64,000 bases of DNA from Xiphophorus maculatus (GCF_002775205.1 NC_036458.1:3192560-3256559), one strand, 5' to 3'. Counted from the first letter of the stretch, positions 1 through 12,720 are shown. Notes: generated by a model not told the origin, from the letters alone. Made by a program: numbers and translations.

Positions 1-3000
1 CGGGTTTGGGTTCGCTGGCTGCTGCTGGAGCCTCTTCCTCGCTGAAACCTTCCTCTTCCTCCTCTCCTCCCTGACGGAGAAACAGAAACTAGAATCATCA
101 TCCCGGCCCAACAGAGCGGAACCGGCCGGATCCGATTCTGTTTACCTCTGAGTGGGATGCGTTCTCCTCTGGATCGGCGCTGTCGTAATCCGAGAGGACG
201 GCTGGAGGAAACAGAGCCAGGCGTCATGACAACGGAGCGGATCAACAGAACATGCAACGGGCCGCGGGTCGGGTCTTACCTTCTCCTGCTCCGTCTTCAC
301 TCTCCTGTAAAGACAAACAGGATCAGAACCAGAAGCAAAACAAGAACAGGATCAGAATCAGAACCAGAACACGAAGAAGATCAGAAAGTCTCTGAAAAGC
401 AGTAAACTCCGACCCAGTCTGGCTCGGATCTATTCTTCGATCTGAACGCCACAGAAACAGAACCAACCCATAAATCTGTGCTGAGAATCCTAAACATGAA
501 GCGGGTTCTACAGAACAGAACCGTGGAATCTCTGTTAAATAATCTAACTTCACCAGAACGGACCCAAATTCTGCTGACCCAATTTGGTTTGCTTTCTTTG
601 GTAAAATCTTCCTTCAGGAATCTCTGGTTCTGGTTTCATTGCTTCAGGTTCTGCTGATGGTTCTCCAGGCTGAGATGAAAACAGAACCTGAAGTTCTGTT
701 CAGTCCAGACTCTGATCTAGTTAAAACATTTATTTTTAAATCCTTTTTTCTTTTGATAATCTCATATTTTATACATTGTTGCCTCTATTTTTATAAATAA
801 TGTTTTACTTTTTACTTATTAATTTTATTATTATTAATTTACTTGAGCCTAGGTGGGAAAACTCAATAAATAAAAATGTTAAAGTAAATAAAATCACTGT
901 CTTTGGTCATGCCCCAAGATACAGATATACTGGGAATCTATTCTGGTTGAGACTAGGAAAATTATCAAAACTAATATTGATCTCGATCCAGTGTCTCTTC
1001 TCCTTGGTCTACCAAATAAACATATCCAAAATCAAAACAAGAGTAAGTTGTATATTATCCTAATTTTCAATGCTCGAAAGAATATTTTGTTACAATGGAT
1101 TTCTAATAAATCTCCTACTATTTTTGGGTGAAAGAAGCTTATTTTGGAATATATTCCTCTCGACTTTCTAACATGCCTCGTCCACTCTAAGACTGACATT
1201 TTTGGACGCATATGGAAGCCCTTCTTGGACTATGCTGAAGGACACGTGTCTACCATCCTGTCTCGAACATCTATAAATGTTTAGATGTGGACTATATAAT
1301 GATGGAAGTATGTATGCCCCCTATCTTTCCTTTTGTCTCTGGACTGCACTGCTGAGCTTTTGTTCTGTGTTATGTTGTTATTAAACAAAAAAAATTAATA
1401 AACATATCTATTAAAAAAAAAAGGAAATAAAATGTTTTTCCTGCAGCCGTTAGACCAGGGGTCTCAAACTCCAGTCCTGCAACCTTTAGATGTGCCTCTG
1501 CTGCACCAGCTGAATAGAATAATTAGATCATTAAGGCTCTGGAGAACTGATCTACACAAGGAGGAGGTAATTAAACCATTTCATTCCAGTGTTTTGTACC
1601 TGTGGCACATCTAAAAACTGCAGGACAGCGGCCCTCCAGGACTGGAGTTTGAGACTCCTGCGTTAGACGTTGATGTTTGGCTCTGAGCAGAACTTCTGAC
1701 TGCAGAGAAACTTTCTGTTGATTTAACATCTTGAAACTGAAATGTTTCACACTGGAGTTCAAAACAACAAAAAAAAAAAAAAGCAATTGAACTGCATCCT
1801 TCAAAGAAACCTGTTGCAATCATCAATAAATAGATTAATCACAGGATAAATTCAAACAAGCTCAATAATTTCCATTTTTGTGGTAGTTTGTTTCTCTTTT
1901 GTCTTCCTTTCTACCAAAAACTGGATAAAAAGTCCAGTCTGGTGCTTTGGTTTCATCCAAGCCCTTTTTTTAAAAAGACAATTTCATTTAAAGAGACTTC
2001 ATAATCATATTCTGTCATTTTAGTTGTTTTGTTTATTTATTTTGGAAATTTAAAATGTCTTCCAAGTTTCGGTGTTAAATGTTTGTTCGAAATGAAACTT
2101 TATTGACCTTTGAGAACGTGTTCTTGGATTACAACGCTATTATTATTATCATCGTTATATTAGTTGAAAATGGTCTCAAGACAATATTATTGTCCATCAC
2201 AATAACTTTCATGACAATTTATTGTCCAGTAAAATGTGTCATCATGACAGGCCTACTTTCAACCAATGTGTCTGTTTATCCTGTTTTGAACTGTTAGAAT
2301 TATAAAAGGTTTGAGTGCCGCTGGTTTGTGATCTACAGCTGCACCTGTCTGGTTCTTGTTACCTCTGATTCCTGATCCCTCCATCACTTCGCCTGGTTAG
2401 AAATGCTTTAGGGTATTTTTATGGAATTTTTTTTATCTTCTTGTTTGCGTTTCTTTAGTCAATTTCAGAACAGAAGTGTCTCTTTGAATCCCTACCTGCC
2501 GTTAGAGCCACTACCACGACAACATGAACATCTGTAGGACTTTCATTAGGCGTGATTAGATTTAAATAAACAGTTATAATTACTAAGATTTCTGCTTTGA
2601 AGCACATTTTCACCTGAATTAATAATTTCAAATATAGTTTTACTCTGAAATAAGGATGAACAGTGTGAGTTCTGAGTCATGAAATCACAGGGGGCCAAAG
2701 GCTGAGGGGACTAACCATCGGGGCCAAAGGCTGAGGGGACTAACCATCGGGGCCACACGCTGAGGGGACCACCCGGCGGGGCCACACGCTGAGGGGACCA
2801 CCCGGCGGGGCCACACGCTGAGGGGACCACCCGGCGGGGCCACAGGGTGTCCTCGGGATCCACTCATCCGCCCAAGCTTTGTGGCTCCCCGACAGCCTGA
2901 ATAATAATGTCGACATCTCTTTCCTTCTGCATTACATTCATTAAACTCGGAGAAACCACCGGCTGCCTGAGCAGGTGTTATGTCGCATTTAGTCTCCCCT

Positions 3001-3449
3001 ATAAATGTGTTCCAACTGGCGCCTTTCGGTCTGGTTCCCTAAAAACATCTCACCGTCGAGCTATTTCTAAACAATACATTTATTATTTTACTGTTAACAC
3101 AATAATTAATGTTCTCCTGACATCGTGCTGAGCTAACTGGGAGCTAACGGTTCTGTAAATCCTTCAGCCAGCGGGGAGACCATTAGATCTCTGGCCGTAT
3201 TCAGAGCTCTCAGCTAAGGGAACCACGGTTAGCTTCTTGGGGTTAGCCCGGACTGATACTCACACACTCGGACTCAACTTCGCTTTTCGCCTCGGACCGG
3301 CTCACTGGCGCCTCAACCGGAACGGGTTCTCGGCCTCGGGCCTTTGTCGCTGGAGAACCGGACCTCCCACTGTCCGAACCCGAGCCGGACTCGTCGTCGT
3401 CCTCGCTGTCCTGAGACGCGCGCCTCCTTCTCCGCCGCCGGTCCGCCAT
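1..3449 (-). CDS. casc3: CASC3 (MLN51/Barentsz), exon junction complex core factor, 5' part
   Basis: Four coding exons read on the minus strand: 3264-3449, 280-304 (a 25-nt microexon), 146-201 and 1-70 (runs off the window). They join in phase. The protein starts MADRRRRRRRASQDSEDDDE, close to human CASC3 (MADRRRQRASQDTEDEE), then gives ESEDG...AVLSDYDSA and an EEEEEGFSEEE stretch, each matching the acidic N-terminal region of the human protein. CASC3 binds the EJC core in the cytoplasm and nucleus and acts in mRNA localisation, translation and nonsense-mediated decay. The EJC-binding SELOR core lies beyond the window. Exon 1 ends at a GTGAGT donor and exon 2 at GTAAG. Intron 1 (305-3263) holds a LINE fragment, a hAT element and a 29-bp minisatellite. 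Confidence 0.93.
880..1425 (+). mobile_element. L1-type LINE fragment, 3' end with A-rich tail
   Basis: Broken reading frames on the plus strand contain phrases typical of the C-terminus of fish L1 ORF2: an ARKNILLQWIS-like stretch, then IPLDFLTCLVHSKTDIF and IWKPFLDY. A tail follows with AATAAA-like signals and an A run at about 1411-1422. The element is 5'-truncated and decayed, and inserted in CASC3 intron 1 on the strand opposite to the gene. I found no clear target-site duplication. Confidence 0.7.
1448..1668. mobile_element. hAT-type MITE with 8-bp target duplication
   Basis: The element core is 1456-1660 (205 bp). Its ends are inverted repeats beginning CAGGGGTCTCAAACTCCAGT on the left and ending ACTGGAGTTTGAGACTCCTG on the right. 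It is flanked by the exact 8-bp direct repeat CGTTAGAC (1448-1455 and 1661-1668). Terminal repeats starting CAGGGG with an 8-bp target duplication are the signature of the hAT superfamily. There is no coding capacity, so it is non-autonomous. The intact target duplication suggests a fairly recent insertion. Confidence 0.9.
2691..2849. repeat. 29-bp GC-rich minisatellite, five units
   Basis: Five head-to-tail 29-bp units (2691-2719, 2720-2748, 2749-2777, 2778-2806, 2807-2835) plus a partial sixth. The first two share one variant (...AAAGGCTGAGGGGACTAACCATC) and the next three another (...ACACGCTGAGGGGACCACCCGGC), so the array grew by amplifying neighbouring units. It lies in CASC3 intron 1, about 0.6 kb inside the promoter. 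Confidence 0.9.
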
Positions 3450-3452
3450 CTT
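3443..3452 (-). promoter_or_regulatory. YY1-like motif over the CASC3 start codon
   Basis: The minus strand reads AAGATGGCGG, a full match to the core YY1 motif, and its ATG is the CASC3 initiation codon. YY1 sites at translation starts are a known arrangement in vertebrate housekeeping genes. The surrounding 150 bp is GC-rich, as expected for a CpG-type promoter. Binding is inferred. Confidence 0.5.
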
Positions 3453-3459
3453 AGAAATG

Positions 3460-5324
3460 GAATGGCTGGAAGCGGAAGAAGCGACTCACTATGGGTAATA
3501 GAGTTTCCTTTTATTTACGTTACCAAACGGCCTAGCAGAGCTAAGCTACATCTACTGCCACCACGTGGATAATCTCATATCGCTTTTCACTTAGAAATGT
3601 TAAAGTTATTTAAATTTTATTTTTGCATTTACTTATTTAATCATTTAGAGAATAAGTTATAATCTTAATCTAGAAATACTTTTCATACACTCAAGATGAC
3701 TTTACAAAGAAATTTCAAACATTATAGTGGGCTTTATAATTTTTTGCTTTGCTGCACAATCCAAGTGATTTTGAGTTTTAGGCCACAAACTAATGACTTT
3801 CACTGGTTAAAAAAAACAAACAAAAAAGAATTCATGTTTCCATCAGTTACATCAAAGCAGCAAAGCTGTCCAAGAGCATCACTCTGCCACCACCATTTAA
3901 ACGGCATCATGAGTGAATAAAGAAAACAAATGAAAGAGAAAACAATGCAGAAAATGAAGTAATAAGAAGTGCACAATTTGTCAATGAATGTCATAATGCA
4001 TCTAAACAGTGGTTGGGATTAAAGGGAGTTAGATAACCCAATGATTTCTCCTCGGCTTATGAACGCAGAAGAAAAAGCTCCTCAGAAATGTTGGATGAAG
4101 TTGTTTCATGCAGGAGAACATAGAGATCTTTAGTTATTGTTTTGGCCATACAGAGCACATTGTAAATCCTGATCATATCATTAGAGCTCATAATGGTTGA
4201 ATGAAAACATGATTGTGTTTATCATGTTTGCTCATAATAAAATAACTAACTAGTGCATGTTAAAGCATCTTTCTCTGCATTCTGATCTCCATATTCATGA
4301 AATACTGCAAACAATAACTAGTCCATTAAATTAATTATTGATTTAACATTAGTAGTGCTGGTTATGGGACACCTGGAGGTTCAGTATTAGCTGCAGTTCT
4401 TCATCAGCCCACTACGTGGAGCTGCAACACACACAAAAAAGTTTTCTGTGGCCTTGAGGTATTAATGTTAAATACTTTTAAATAAAAAATCTTTTTATTT
4501 AAGCAAAGTCCGCTTTGCATATTGAGTTTGGTACAATACGCTAATCTTGAATGTTGCGTTTTCCTTACCTACAAGCAGAAAATCAGCATAAAAGGCAACA
4601 AAGAACTGAAAACGTCAATATGGATGTAATTTATATCAATGTTTCTGTCTTGCTTGTTTGAGATGTTTCTCTACTTTAACACACTTGATTCAGATGATTC
4701 CAGTTCATTAAAACCTGTTAGGTTTGCTGAAGAAGGGAAATGCTTAAAACACTCATTTATACAATGTGTTTCAGTTAGTGATGAAATTACTGACACAAAT
4801 AGTCATTTTCAGCTTTATTTATGAATTTCTTTAACAGCAGCCACAGCTGAGACAAAGTGTTGAACATCGGAGATAAATAAGAAAAAAAAGGAAACATCAA
4901 ATAAAATGAAAATGCTAAACACACAACACTGTAAAGGAATTAAAAACTCAAGAGAAAACCTAAAAACAAATCAGTACAGATCGAATCAAATAGAAGTTGG
5001 CTAAAACAAAGTCTCAGTTGGGTAAAGAGGTCAGAGAGGAAAAAAGTTAATCAGACCTTGAAACCCTGGACGGCTATTTTATTTAAATACATCAGAAATG
5101 TGTTTTTTAATCAATAATAAATTTTATTGCTCAAACTTAAACAAGATTTTTCTTCCAACCTGGAGCCAGTCAATATTTTCACCTTGTTAATCTAATTAAA
5201 ACATTGACAAGAAACAGCAACACAAACTCCTGTTTATACTGTAAAAAAACCCCAAACACATGAACAAGTTTACTGTAATTTTAAATTAGTAGACATTAAA
5301 CAACATATTTACTACCTAAGTAGT
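3460..5324. other. Intergenic stretch between CASC3 and the NLR gene
   Basis: AT-rich DNA with no supported coding frame. The right part (about 4.8-5.3 kb) is presumably 3' UTR or downstream flank of the minus-strand NLR gene, whose stop codon is at 5325-5327. I recognise no repeat family or RNA gene here. Confidence 0.5.
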
Positions 5325-8300
5325 TTATCTCTGCTCAGCAGCAGCTTTTACAGACTTATCTACTAACGGTGAACAAATGGACACTGAAGACTTAACTGTT
5401 AACCAGTCAAATACCTTGTGTTGGTCACATCCAAATCCAGCGTAAAGCGGTTCGGTGAATGTGGTGTGGAAGGTGTGGAGGTGGATCAATGTGTCAAAGG
5501 AGACAACATAGTAAGACAGAATGCCAGCAGGATGGTCAACATAGACTGCTATTCTGTTACAAACATGGGAGGACAAACGTATTTCCTTTTTTTCTTTGCT
5601 ATGGAAGACAGCAAACTGGTTGAAGAAGCATGTCAGAGTCCAGGACTTATCATTTCCTCCAAACAGAGATTCAGAATTGTTTCCTCTTCTGCTGATTCCT
5701 CTGTAGCTTACAGCTACATCAACCTGTCCTTTCCATTTCACCTCCCAGTAACAACGACTAGGCAGAGCATGTTTACACAGCACCTGGGGCCAGAAGTCAA
5801 ATCTTTCTAAATGATCTGGATATTCATGGAAACTTGAAAATATCTTCCTCCTGCTTTTGGACAGTTTGAGGTTTCGGTTTATTGTGTTTGAGTCCAGCTC
5901 AAGTTCACAGGTATCTGATGGAGAAAATCAGAAACAACAGCTGTTAAATTCACAGAAACAAAGATTCAATTCTGATGGTTCGGACGATACACAGACGTTA
6001 ATCTGTCTGTGTAAAAAAAAAAGTAAGTAAAAATAAATAAGTAAATAAAAATTAGATAGATAAAAATATTTTAATAAAAACTTAAATCACTAAAACAATT
6101 AAAAGGTAAATATAACAAGTAAATAAAACAAAATAGTGAATAAATAAAAATAAGCAAAAGAAAAAATAAAACAATAAAATTAATTAATAAATAAAATTGA
6201 CTAAATAAAAAATTATTATTTCCAGCTAACATAAAAACATTATTCAAACAGACCAAGATCGTGATCTTATACTTTGTTTAAGTTGTAGTCTGAAGAAGGG
6301 AGATTCCGACTTCCCAGTTGGAAAAATCAACTGGAACGGCCCTCCAAGGTCCCACTGGGAAACTGGGAGGAACTCCCACTATTCCCAGTTACAACGTGTA
6401 AAGCGGACTTTGCGTTTCAATTTGGCCTCTCCTCACATAAAAGGTAAACTGTGGTATAAACATATTTATTTTGCAACATACACATTTAATAGTGCATCTA
6501 AAATTAGAGATACTTTTTTCCGATCATGTGATCAGAAATCGCGCTCGATCACTTGGTTTCAGACTCGATCCGATTCTGGCGTCATTTCCCTATCAGGGAT
6601 CGAATATTGATTTTAAATCCAAATAGGAATAATAACAGTAAGTATCCGCCGTTAGTTATGTGGTGGCACCGAGTCGAGACAGCTTTGTCTCAAAACAACA
6701 CCAGCGCGGCACTTTGCAGCAGTGACTGCCGTAAAGCGAATCAGAACACGGCACCAGCGTGAAGTGGGAGCGCTGTTGCCAACTTAGAGAAGGTGCCGCT
6801 GCATTTAGTTACTTTTCAGACCTTATTTTCCTTAAAAGTGACAAATGTAGCTACTTTCTCTGGTTTATTTGGGACTTTGGAGACACAACTGAAAAAGTAT
6901 AGAGAGCTACCGTGGATCATGATAAATACAGTTATTCTATACCACAATAAATAATTTCATTTTATTCCTTTTAACTTTAATGCTTGTTGTATTTTAAATG
7001 TTTTGAAAGTCAGAGTGATCATAGAAACTTACATTTCCTGATGTCAGGCTGCAGCGTCTGCTCTCCACAGTGGTCCAACCTAAAACAAGAAATTCCCCAT
7101 CAGCTCAGTGAATGAGGCTCATCAAAACCATGAGAACTTTCACTTTCATCAGGTTGGCTTGTTTTATCCACATACCTAAGCGTCTGTAGTCTCCAGGTTG
7201 GGTCCTCTAGTCCAGCGACTAACTGCTCCATTCCTGACTCTCCTGGATTGTTGTGACTCAGGTCAAGTTCTCTGAGGTGGGAAGGGTTGGTGTTCAGAGC
7301 TGAAGCCAAAAAATCACAACCAGCCTCCGCAATCAAACAGTTAGACATCCTGCAAGAGTACAAAGAAGCTGAACATAACAAAAGAAACAGTCCTACTGTT
7401 AAAATATCCATAAATAGGTGTTTATTTCCCCCGGGTCTTGAGTTTGACAGATGTGCTCTTCATCGTAATTACACCGCTGCACTAACCTGAGACTTTCCAG
7501 TTTACAGTTTGGACTCTGCAGGCCAACAGAGAGCAGCTTCACTCCTGAATCCTGCAGGTCACTGTTGCTCAGGTCCAGTTCTTTCAGATTGGAGGAATGA
7601 GAACTGAGAACCAGAGAAAGAGCTTCCAGGGATCGCTCTGACAATCTGCAGCCTGTTAACCTAGAAAAGAGACAGTCGAACTTAGAATTTTTCAAGAAAT
7701 CACCATGGTTTGCTAATTTTACACAGTGACAGTTTTAGCAAATATATCAAAAAAGACCTTGTTTTTTAAAGTTACACACTGTAAATTTCAACTTTCAAAG
7801 ACAAAGCCGAAATTTGTCAGTAAAAATAAGAACAATAACTTTGGATATCCACTAGTTTGTTCCAGTTTATCTCACCCAGCATTGTCCCTCAGTACTTTGT
7901 GACTTAAAACACAGTGGATATGAAACTTTGTAAATTGGCCTTTCACAATAAATTCTTGCTCCAAGTGAAGCAATTACAAAAACTCATGAAAGTTACATTT
8001 ATTCAAATGTTCCTGCCTATTTACATCCTGATTGCTGTATTACATGCACATTTTAAATAAACCCCAAAATGTAATTTTCTTAGATTCACTGTGCAATAAT
8101 TGCAATAATCTTGTATGATTTTGTATTTATGCCTGTTATTCTTGATATTAAAATATGTTTGATGAGCTGAAACAATTTTGTGGGACAAAAACATTAAAAG
8201 AAGAAACCTTTAAGAGAGAGAAATATTTGAAACACTTCCACATCATAATTAAACCGCTACAATAACCTGAGACTTTCCAGTTTACAGTTTGGACTCTGCA

Positions 8301-11300
8301 GGCCAACAGAGAGCAGCTTCACTCCTGAATCCTGCAGGTCACTGTTGCTCAGGTCCAGTTCTTTCAGATTGGAGGAATGAGAACTGAGAACCAGAGAAAG
8401 AGCTTCCAGGGATCGCTCTGACAATCTGCAGCCTGTTAACCTAGAAAAGAAAACAGTTTAGGTTACAATTTTCCATGAACTTAGCCAGGTTTACTAGATG
8501 TTTTTCCCTTTAAAATAAAGTTAATTTGTCAGCAAAAATGAGAATAATAATAGTATCTACAATATGGCTGCAACTAGCAATTACTTTAGTTGTCGATTAA
8601 TCTATTATTCTGGTAAGTAATCGGATAAAATATTGGCACATTCTGCAGATTTTTTATTTAAGTCTTTTTCATATAATATTAGAAATACATAAAAGATAAA
8701 CAAAAAAAATATTCATTTTTAATGGGAAAATAAACATTATTGTCTAATATGCGATAACAGCATTTTTGACCTCTAGTGAATGATTGATTTCTTGCAGCAA
8801 CGGATGAATCTGCAGCTTAAAAAATGCCTCTAACATCAACATGTGAAAGCTCAGCTCTTCCTGCTTGACTCAACATCAGTACAGCTCATTTGTCGACTAT
8901 TTTTTGATTAACAGTTTTGTACCAAAATGTGCTTAATAAAAGATTTATTTAGCACATTCGAATCAGTTGAAGCTAAATCTATTTCACTTGAGGAGCTTTG
9001 GGTAGAATATTTACAGACAAAGAACAACTTTCTTAATCTTAAATCCAAAATATATATTTTTTTGTACAGTTTTGGTTTAATTACTAATCTGAGTATTTTG
9101 TTCTCTCAGTAAATGAACATTTCTAGAGTCTGTATACTCCAGTTAACAATTCATGGTATACTAAATTAGTTGACAATTATTTCAATAATCAATTCATCAC
9201 GATTGATCTGATTAATTGTTTCAGCCTTAATCGAACTGCATAACCTTTGGAAAATCCTCCTGTTTGTTCCAATGTATTCCAGTACAACCCAGTATTGTCC
9301 CACAGTACCATGAGACTTGAAAACACACTTAATGTAGAACTTTGGAAATTGGCCTTTCACAACCAATTCCTGCTACAAATATGTCAATTAGAAAAACTCA
9401 TCAGTTTTTTTTAAGTACTCCTCTTTGTACTCACAGAGCTTTTCTGGAGGCTTCCAGGACAGGCATGAGCTGCAGCAGAACCTCCTCTGACAAAGAGTAT
9501 TTCTTCAGGTCAAACTCATCTAGATGTTTTTCTGATGACATTAAGATTAAGATCAGAATTGACCACTGATCAGGTGATAGTTTATCCATGGAAAGACGTT
9601 GGGATCTCAGGCAGTTTCGGATCTCCTCCACAACAGAGTCATCCCTCAGCTCATTCAGACAGAGAAACATTACTATGATCCTTTCTGGTGATGTACTCTC
9701 ACTGATTTTTTTCTTCATGTACTTAATTATGTTCTGGTTGGACCATGAGGTACTTCTTGTTGGTTCCAGCAGGTCCTGTAGGAGAAACTGATTTGTATGT
9801 AGAGAAAGACCCATGATGAACTGTAGGAACAACAAAAGCCTTCCATTTGGAGTTTTCAAGGTTCTCTTCAATGCTGTTTTATGAAGTTTTGTTGTTGAGG
9901 TTCTTGTGAAACAGGGGAGACAGTTCTCAACTGTCATCCATGAATCAAGCATCACATTTTTGTTGTTGGAGACCAGGGAAGTGATCACATGAACAGCGGC
10001 AAGAAACTTCTGAATGCTGGACTGAGTGAAACAAAAAATCGTCTTCTGGTAATTGTCTGACGTCTTTCCAGAAAATGTCTTGAAGATCTCTTTGAACCCT
10101 TCAGAGCGCTCTGATGTCATTATAAGGCCACAGCTTCTTAAGTCCTCCTCAGTAGACATAGTGTTATCTCTGAGGAGCTGCTTAAAGGCCAGTTTGGCCA
10201 GAGACTTGATGCACATGATGCACTTTCCAGTATCATACTTTTCCTTCATGTGGTTGATCTGAACCACCAGGAACTCTATGAACATCTCCGTCAGGTTGCT
10301 GGGAAGAGCTCCTCTCTCTCTTGTTTCACACAGGTTCTCCAGAACTACAGCAGTGATCCAGCAGAAAAGTGGCATGCGACACATGAAATGAATGATTTTT
10401 AAGGTCTTGGTGTAGGAGATGATTTCGCTGGCCCGTGGCTCATCTCTGAATCTCTTCCTAAAGTACTCCTCTCTCTGCAGGTCATTGAACCCTCTGAGCT
10501 CCGTCACCATGTCAACACACTCAGGAGGGATCTGACTGGCTGTTTCAGATTGTGTGGTTATCCAGAGGTAAGCAGCAGGAAGCAATTTCTTCAAGATGAG
10601 CTTAGTCAGAAGCACTTCTACTCTACTTGACTTTCTTACGTTCGATTTATTTGTCCCGCTGATAAAATCAAACTCCAAGGGGAGATTCTGATCCAGACCA
10701 TCAATGATAAACAGAAGTTTGAATTCACTGCTGTCACAGCTGGTTTCTCTCACATTTTGTAAATCTGTGAAGATTGCGGTAAGAGTCTCCTCCGTAACGC
10801 CACTGGACGGCATTCCCGGAACAACTTTGTGAATTAGCTCTGCCAGAGTAAACCTCTCTCCTCTCCATAAACACAGCCGACGAGCATCAAAAGGGAAAAC
10901 TAGATGAAATTCTTGATTAAATCTTTTTTCAGCCCAATCCAACATAAACTCTTGCACTAGGAAGGATTTGCCAATGCCAGCACACCCTTTGGTCACCACT
11001 GTTCTGCTGGATTTGCCTCTTCTGGACAGATGTTGAAACATATTGCTGACATTCACTGATTTAGATGTTTCTGTTTCTGAGCCTGTGACCTCATGCTGAC
11101 CCCGTTCATCGGTGATAAACAGCTCTGGATGCATGTAGCATAGAGTCTCCTCGTCGTGCTTCTCCAACCAATCATCTTTCACAGATATGAACATGTTCTG
11201 GAGGTTGGACTGCAGCACAGCTGGGCTTGATGTGGTTTGTGGACAAGGCAGTGCTGACATCTTCACACCTGTCAAACACAAACAAATCCTGAGAAATCTG

Positions 11301-12720
11301 GACGACTGCCACCATAAATACTTATAGACACATGAAACATCATCCAGGACACTGGTCGTGTCAGTCAGAAAATGTTGTAAATTTACAGGCTTTACGTTTT
11401 TTTCTAAAACGTTAGGATAACCTCCAGACTTGCATCTCAATCAGTAGTTCCTGATTCTGAAGGAACTTCTTCTGTTATGTATTTCACAAACCAACAATGG
11501 ACATTAGGTAAAATTGTAGAGACTGTAGCTCATTGAGTTTTGTACAAGCTAGAAACAGGAGATGGAAGACTGGTCGACACCGGATTAAACCGGCTGATAT
11601 TCGTATCAACCAGTTTGAATTGAATATGGATACTCTTGTCATCCTGACTACTCAAATCACTTTAACTCGACCAACATTCACTTAATCAAACTCAAAAATA
11701 TGCACATCAGAAGGGAATTTGGGGATAAGTGTTGGTGTGTCCAGGGCCACACAAAAGTGTGACAGCAGGAAACTGTAATCAAACCCATAAGTTTTGGATG
11801 GGAAGATGACTAATCTTCCCCAGTGAGCCATAGGTGACCCTAAAACAGTGTCCATTGTTGGTATGTGAGATAGATGCAGTCCCTAAAAATCGAGAAATGC
11901 TGATTGAGCTGTCAGCCTGGAAATTATCCTAAGGTTGTAATATAAACTTTTAAATGTAAAGCCTGTAAATTTACATGGTTTTCTGACTAAAGCACTTTTT
12001 CTCAATGATTGTTTATATGCAAATGAGAAGGCAAATGCAAGTGCCTTGTCCAAGGTACACCAATTATAAAGGACCTTGTTTTTAGTTCAAACTCTTTTAG
12101 AGAAGATTACCTTCAGGTTGCTTTGCGATTGATAGAACGTCTGATGGAAAAAGAAATGTATCTGCTTCATTCTCTTCATCATTGCTGACCTCCACAGAGA
12201 CAGGAGAGAACAGATTGTTTGGTGATGAGTTCATTAGTCCTTCAGCTGCTCCAGATTTGGCAGGAACTGCCTCATCAGACGGCTGTGGTGAAGGTGGATA
12301 AGGAGAGTAGAGCGGCTCTTCCTCAGTTGACTCAGTGGGTTGATTTCCTGCTCCGTTGGATGCCAGCGTGTTCTTGGGCAGGACTTCAACCCCCTCATTG
12401 CCAAAAATGACCTCATGACTGCAGGTTTCTGCTGGAGAAACCTCCCCTGAAGCCTTGGATGCAGCATTTGACAACTTCTCTGCCAGATCATTCCTATTCA
12501 TCCTCCGTAAAACCATCCTGGCCACTTCCACACACTGACGGCTGTAGGTTTGCACCATCAGGTCCACGGTATCCTCACGATCTGAACTCTCCAGCTGGTA
12601 TTTTGGGATGGATGGGATGGTTTTCAGGAACTCTGCCTGCTGCAGGTACCACTTAAACTTCTTAAATTCTCTGTCGCCCAAGTCCTCCAAAGATTCTAGC
12701 AGCTCTATTGCTCCTGCCAT
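5325..12720 (-). CDS. NLRP/NLRC3-like immune receptor: PYD-FISNA-NACHT-LRR-PRY/SPRY
   Basis: Seven coding exons join in phase into 1200 residues: 12111-12720, 9435-11268, 8267-8440, 7487-7660, 7176-7349, 7033-7079 and 5325-5914. Residues 1-90 are a pyrin domain ([26 protein letters not shown]). FISNA/NACHT follows, with Walker A GCAGIGKS at about 298-305 and Walker [11 protein letters not shown] ending near 397. Three 174-bp exons each encode two LRR half-units. The last exon is a complete PRY/SPRY (B30.2) domain with RCYWEV and LYAGFG. This is the fish-specific NLR-C architecture: cytosolic sensors that can nucleate inflammasomes through PYD-PYD contacts with ASC. One oddity is that the last acid of the usual DGLDE motif is Gln. 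A 5' UTR acceptor lies near 12841 and a possible non-coding first exon ends near 14578. The frame is open throughout. Ligand unknown. Confidence 0.92.
6280..6790. repeat. Transposon-derived repeat in the NLR B30.2 intron
   Basis: The stretch 6300-6400 reads CCGACTTCCCAGTTGGAAAA and continues in a style I know as a dispersed teleost repeat. 6520-6790 has the GC content and GATC-rich wording of a hAT-like terminal region. I see neither termini nor a target duplication, so class and limits are uncertain. Confidence 0.35.
7487..8440 (-). repeat. Tandemly duplicated identical LRR exon
   Basis: The 174-bp exons at 7487-7660 and 8267-8440 are identical as far as I can compare them. The neighbouring splice sites are also near-identical, and about 30 bp downstream of each donor stays similar (GTAATTACACCGCTGC against ATAATTAAACCGCTAC). 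The introns beyond have diverged. Exon-wise LRR duplication is usual in NLR genes; what stands out is exon identity inside diverged introns. Confidence 0.88.
8576..9226. mobile_element. Non-autonomous DNA element with imperfect inverted ends (GGCTGMAAC type)
   Basis: The left end reads GGCTGCAACTAGCAATTACT. The reverse complement of the right end reads GGCTGAAACAATTAATCAGA, followed by ATCAATTGATTATTG-like sequence. The interior is AT-rich and non-coding. A shorter relative lies at about 49434-49778 and shares CTGTATACTCCAGTTAACAA and the same ATTAATC-rich right end. I cannot fix the superfamily. Confidence 0.6.

Noticed and set aside
2691-2849. CRISPR-like direct repeats of 29 bp
   Set aside because: The units abut with no spacers, in an intron of a vertebrate gene; it is a minisatellite.
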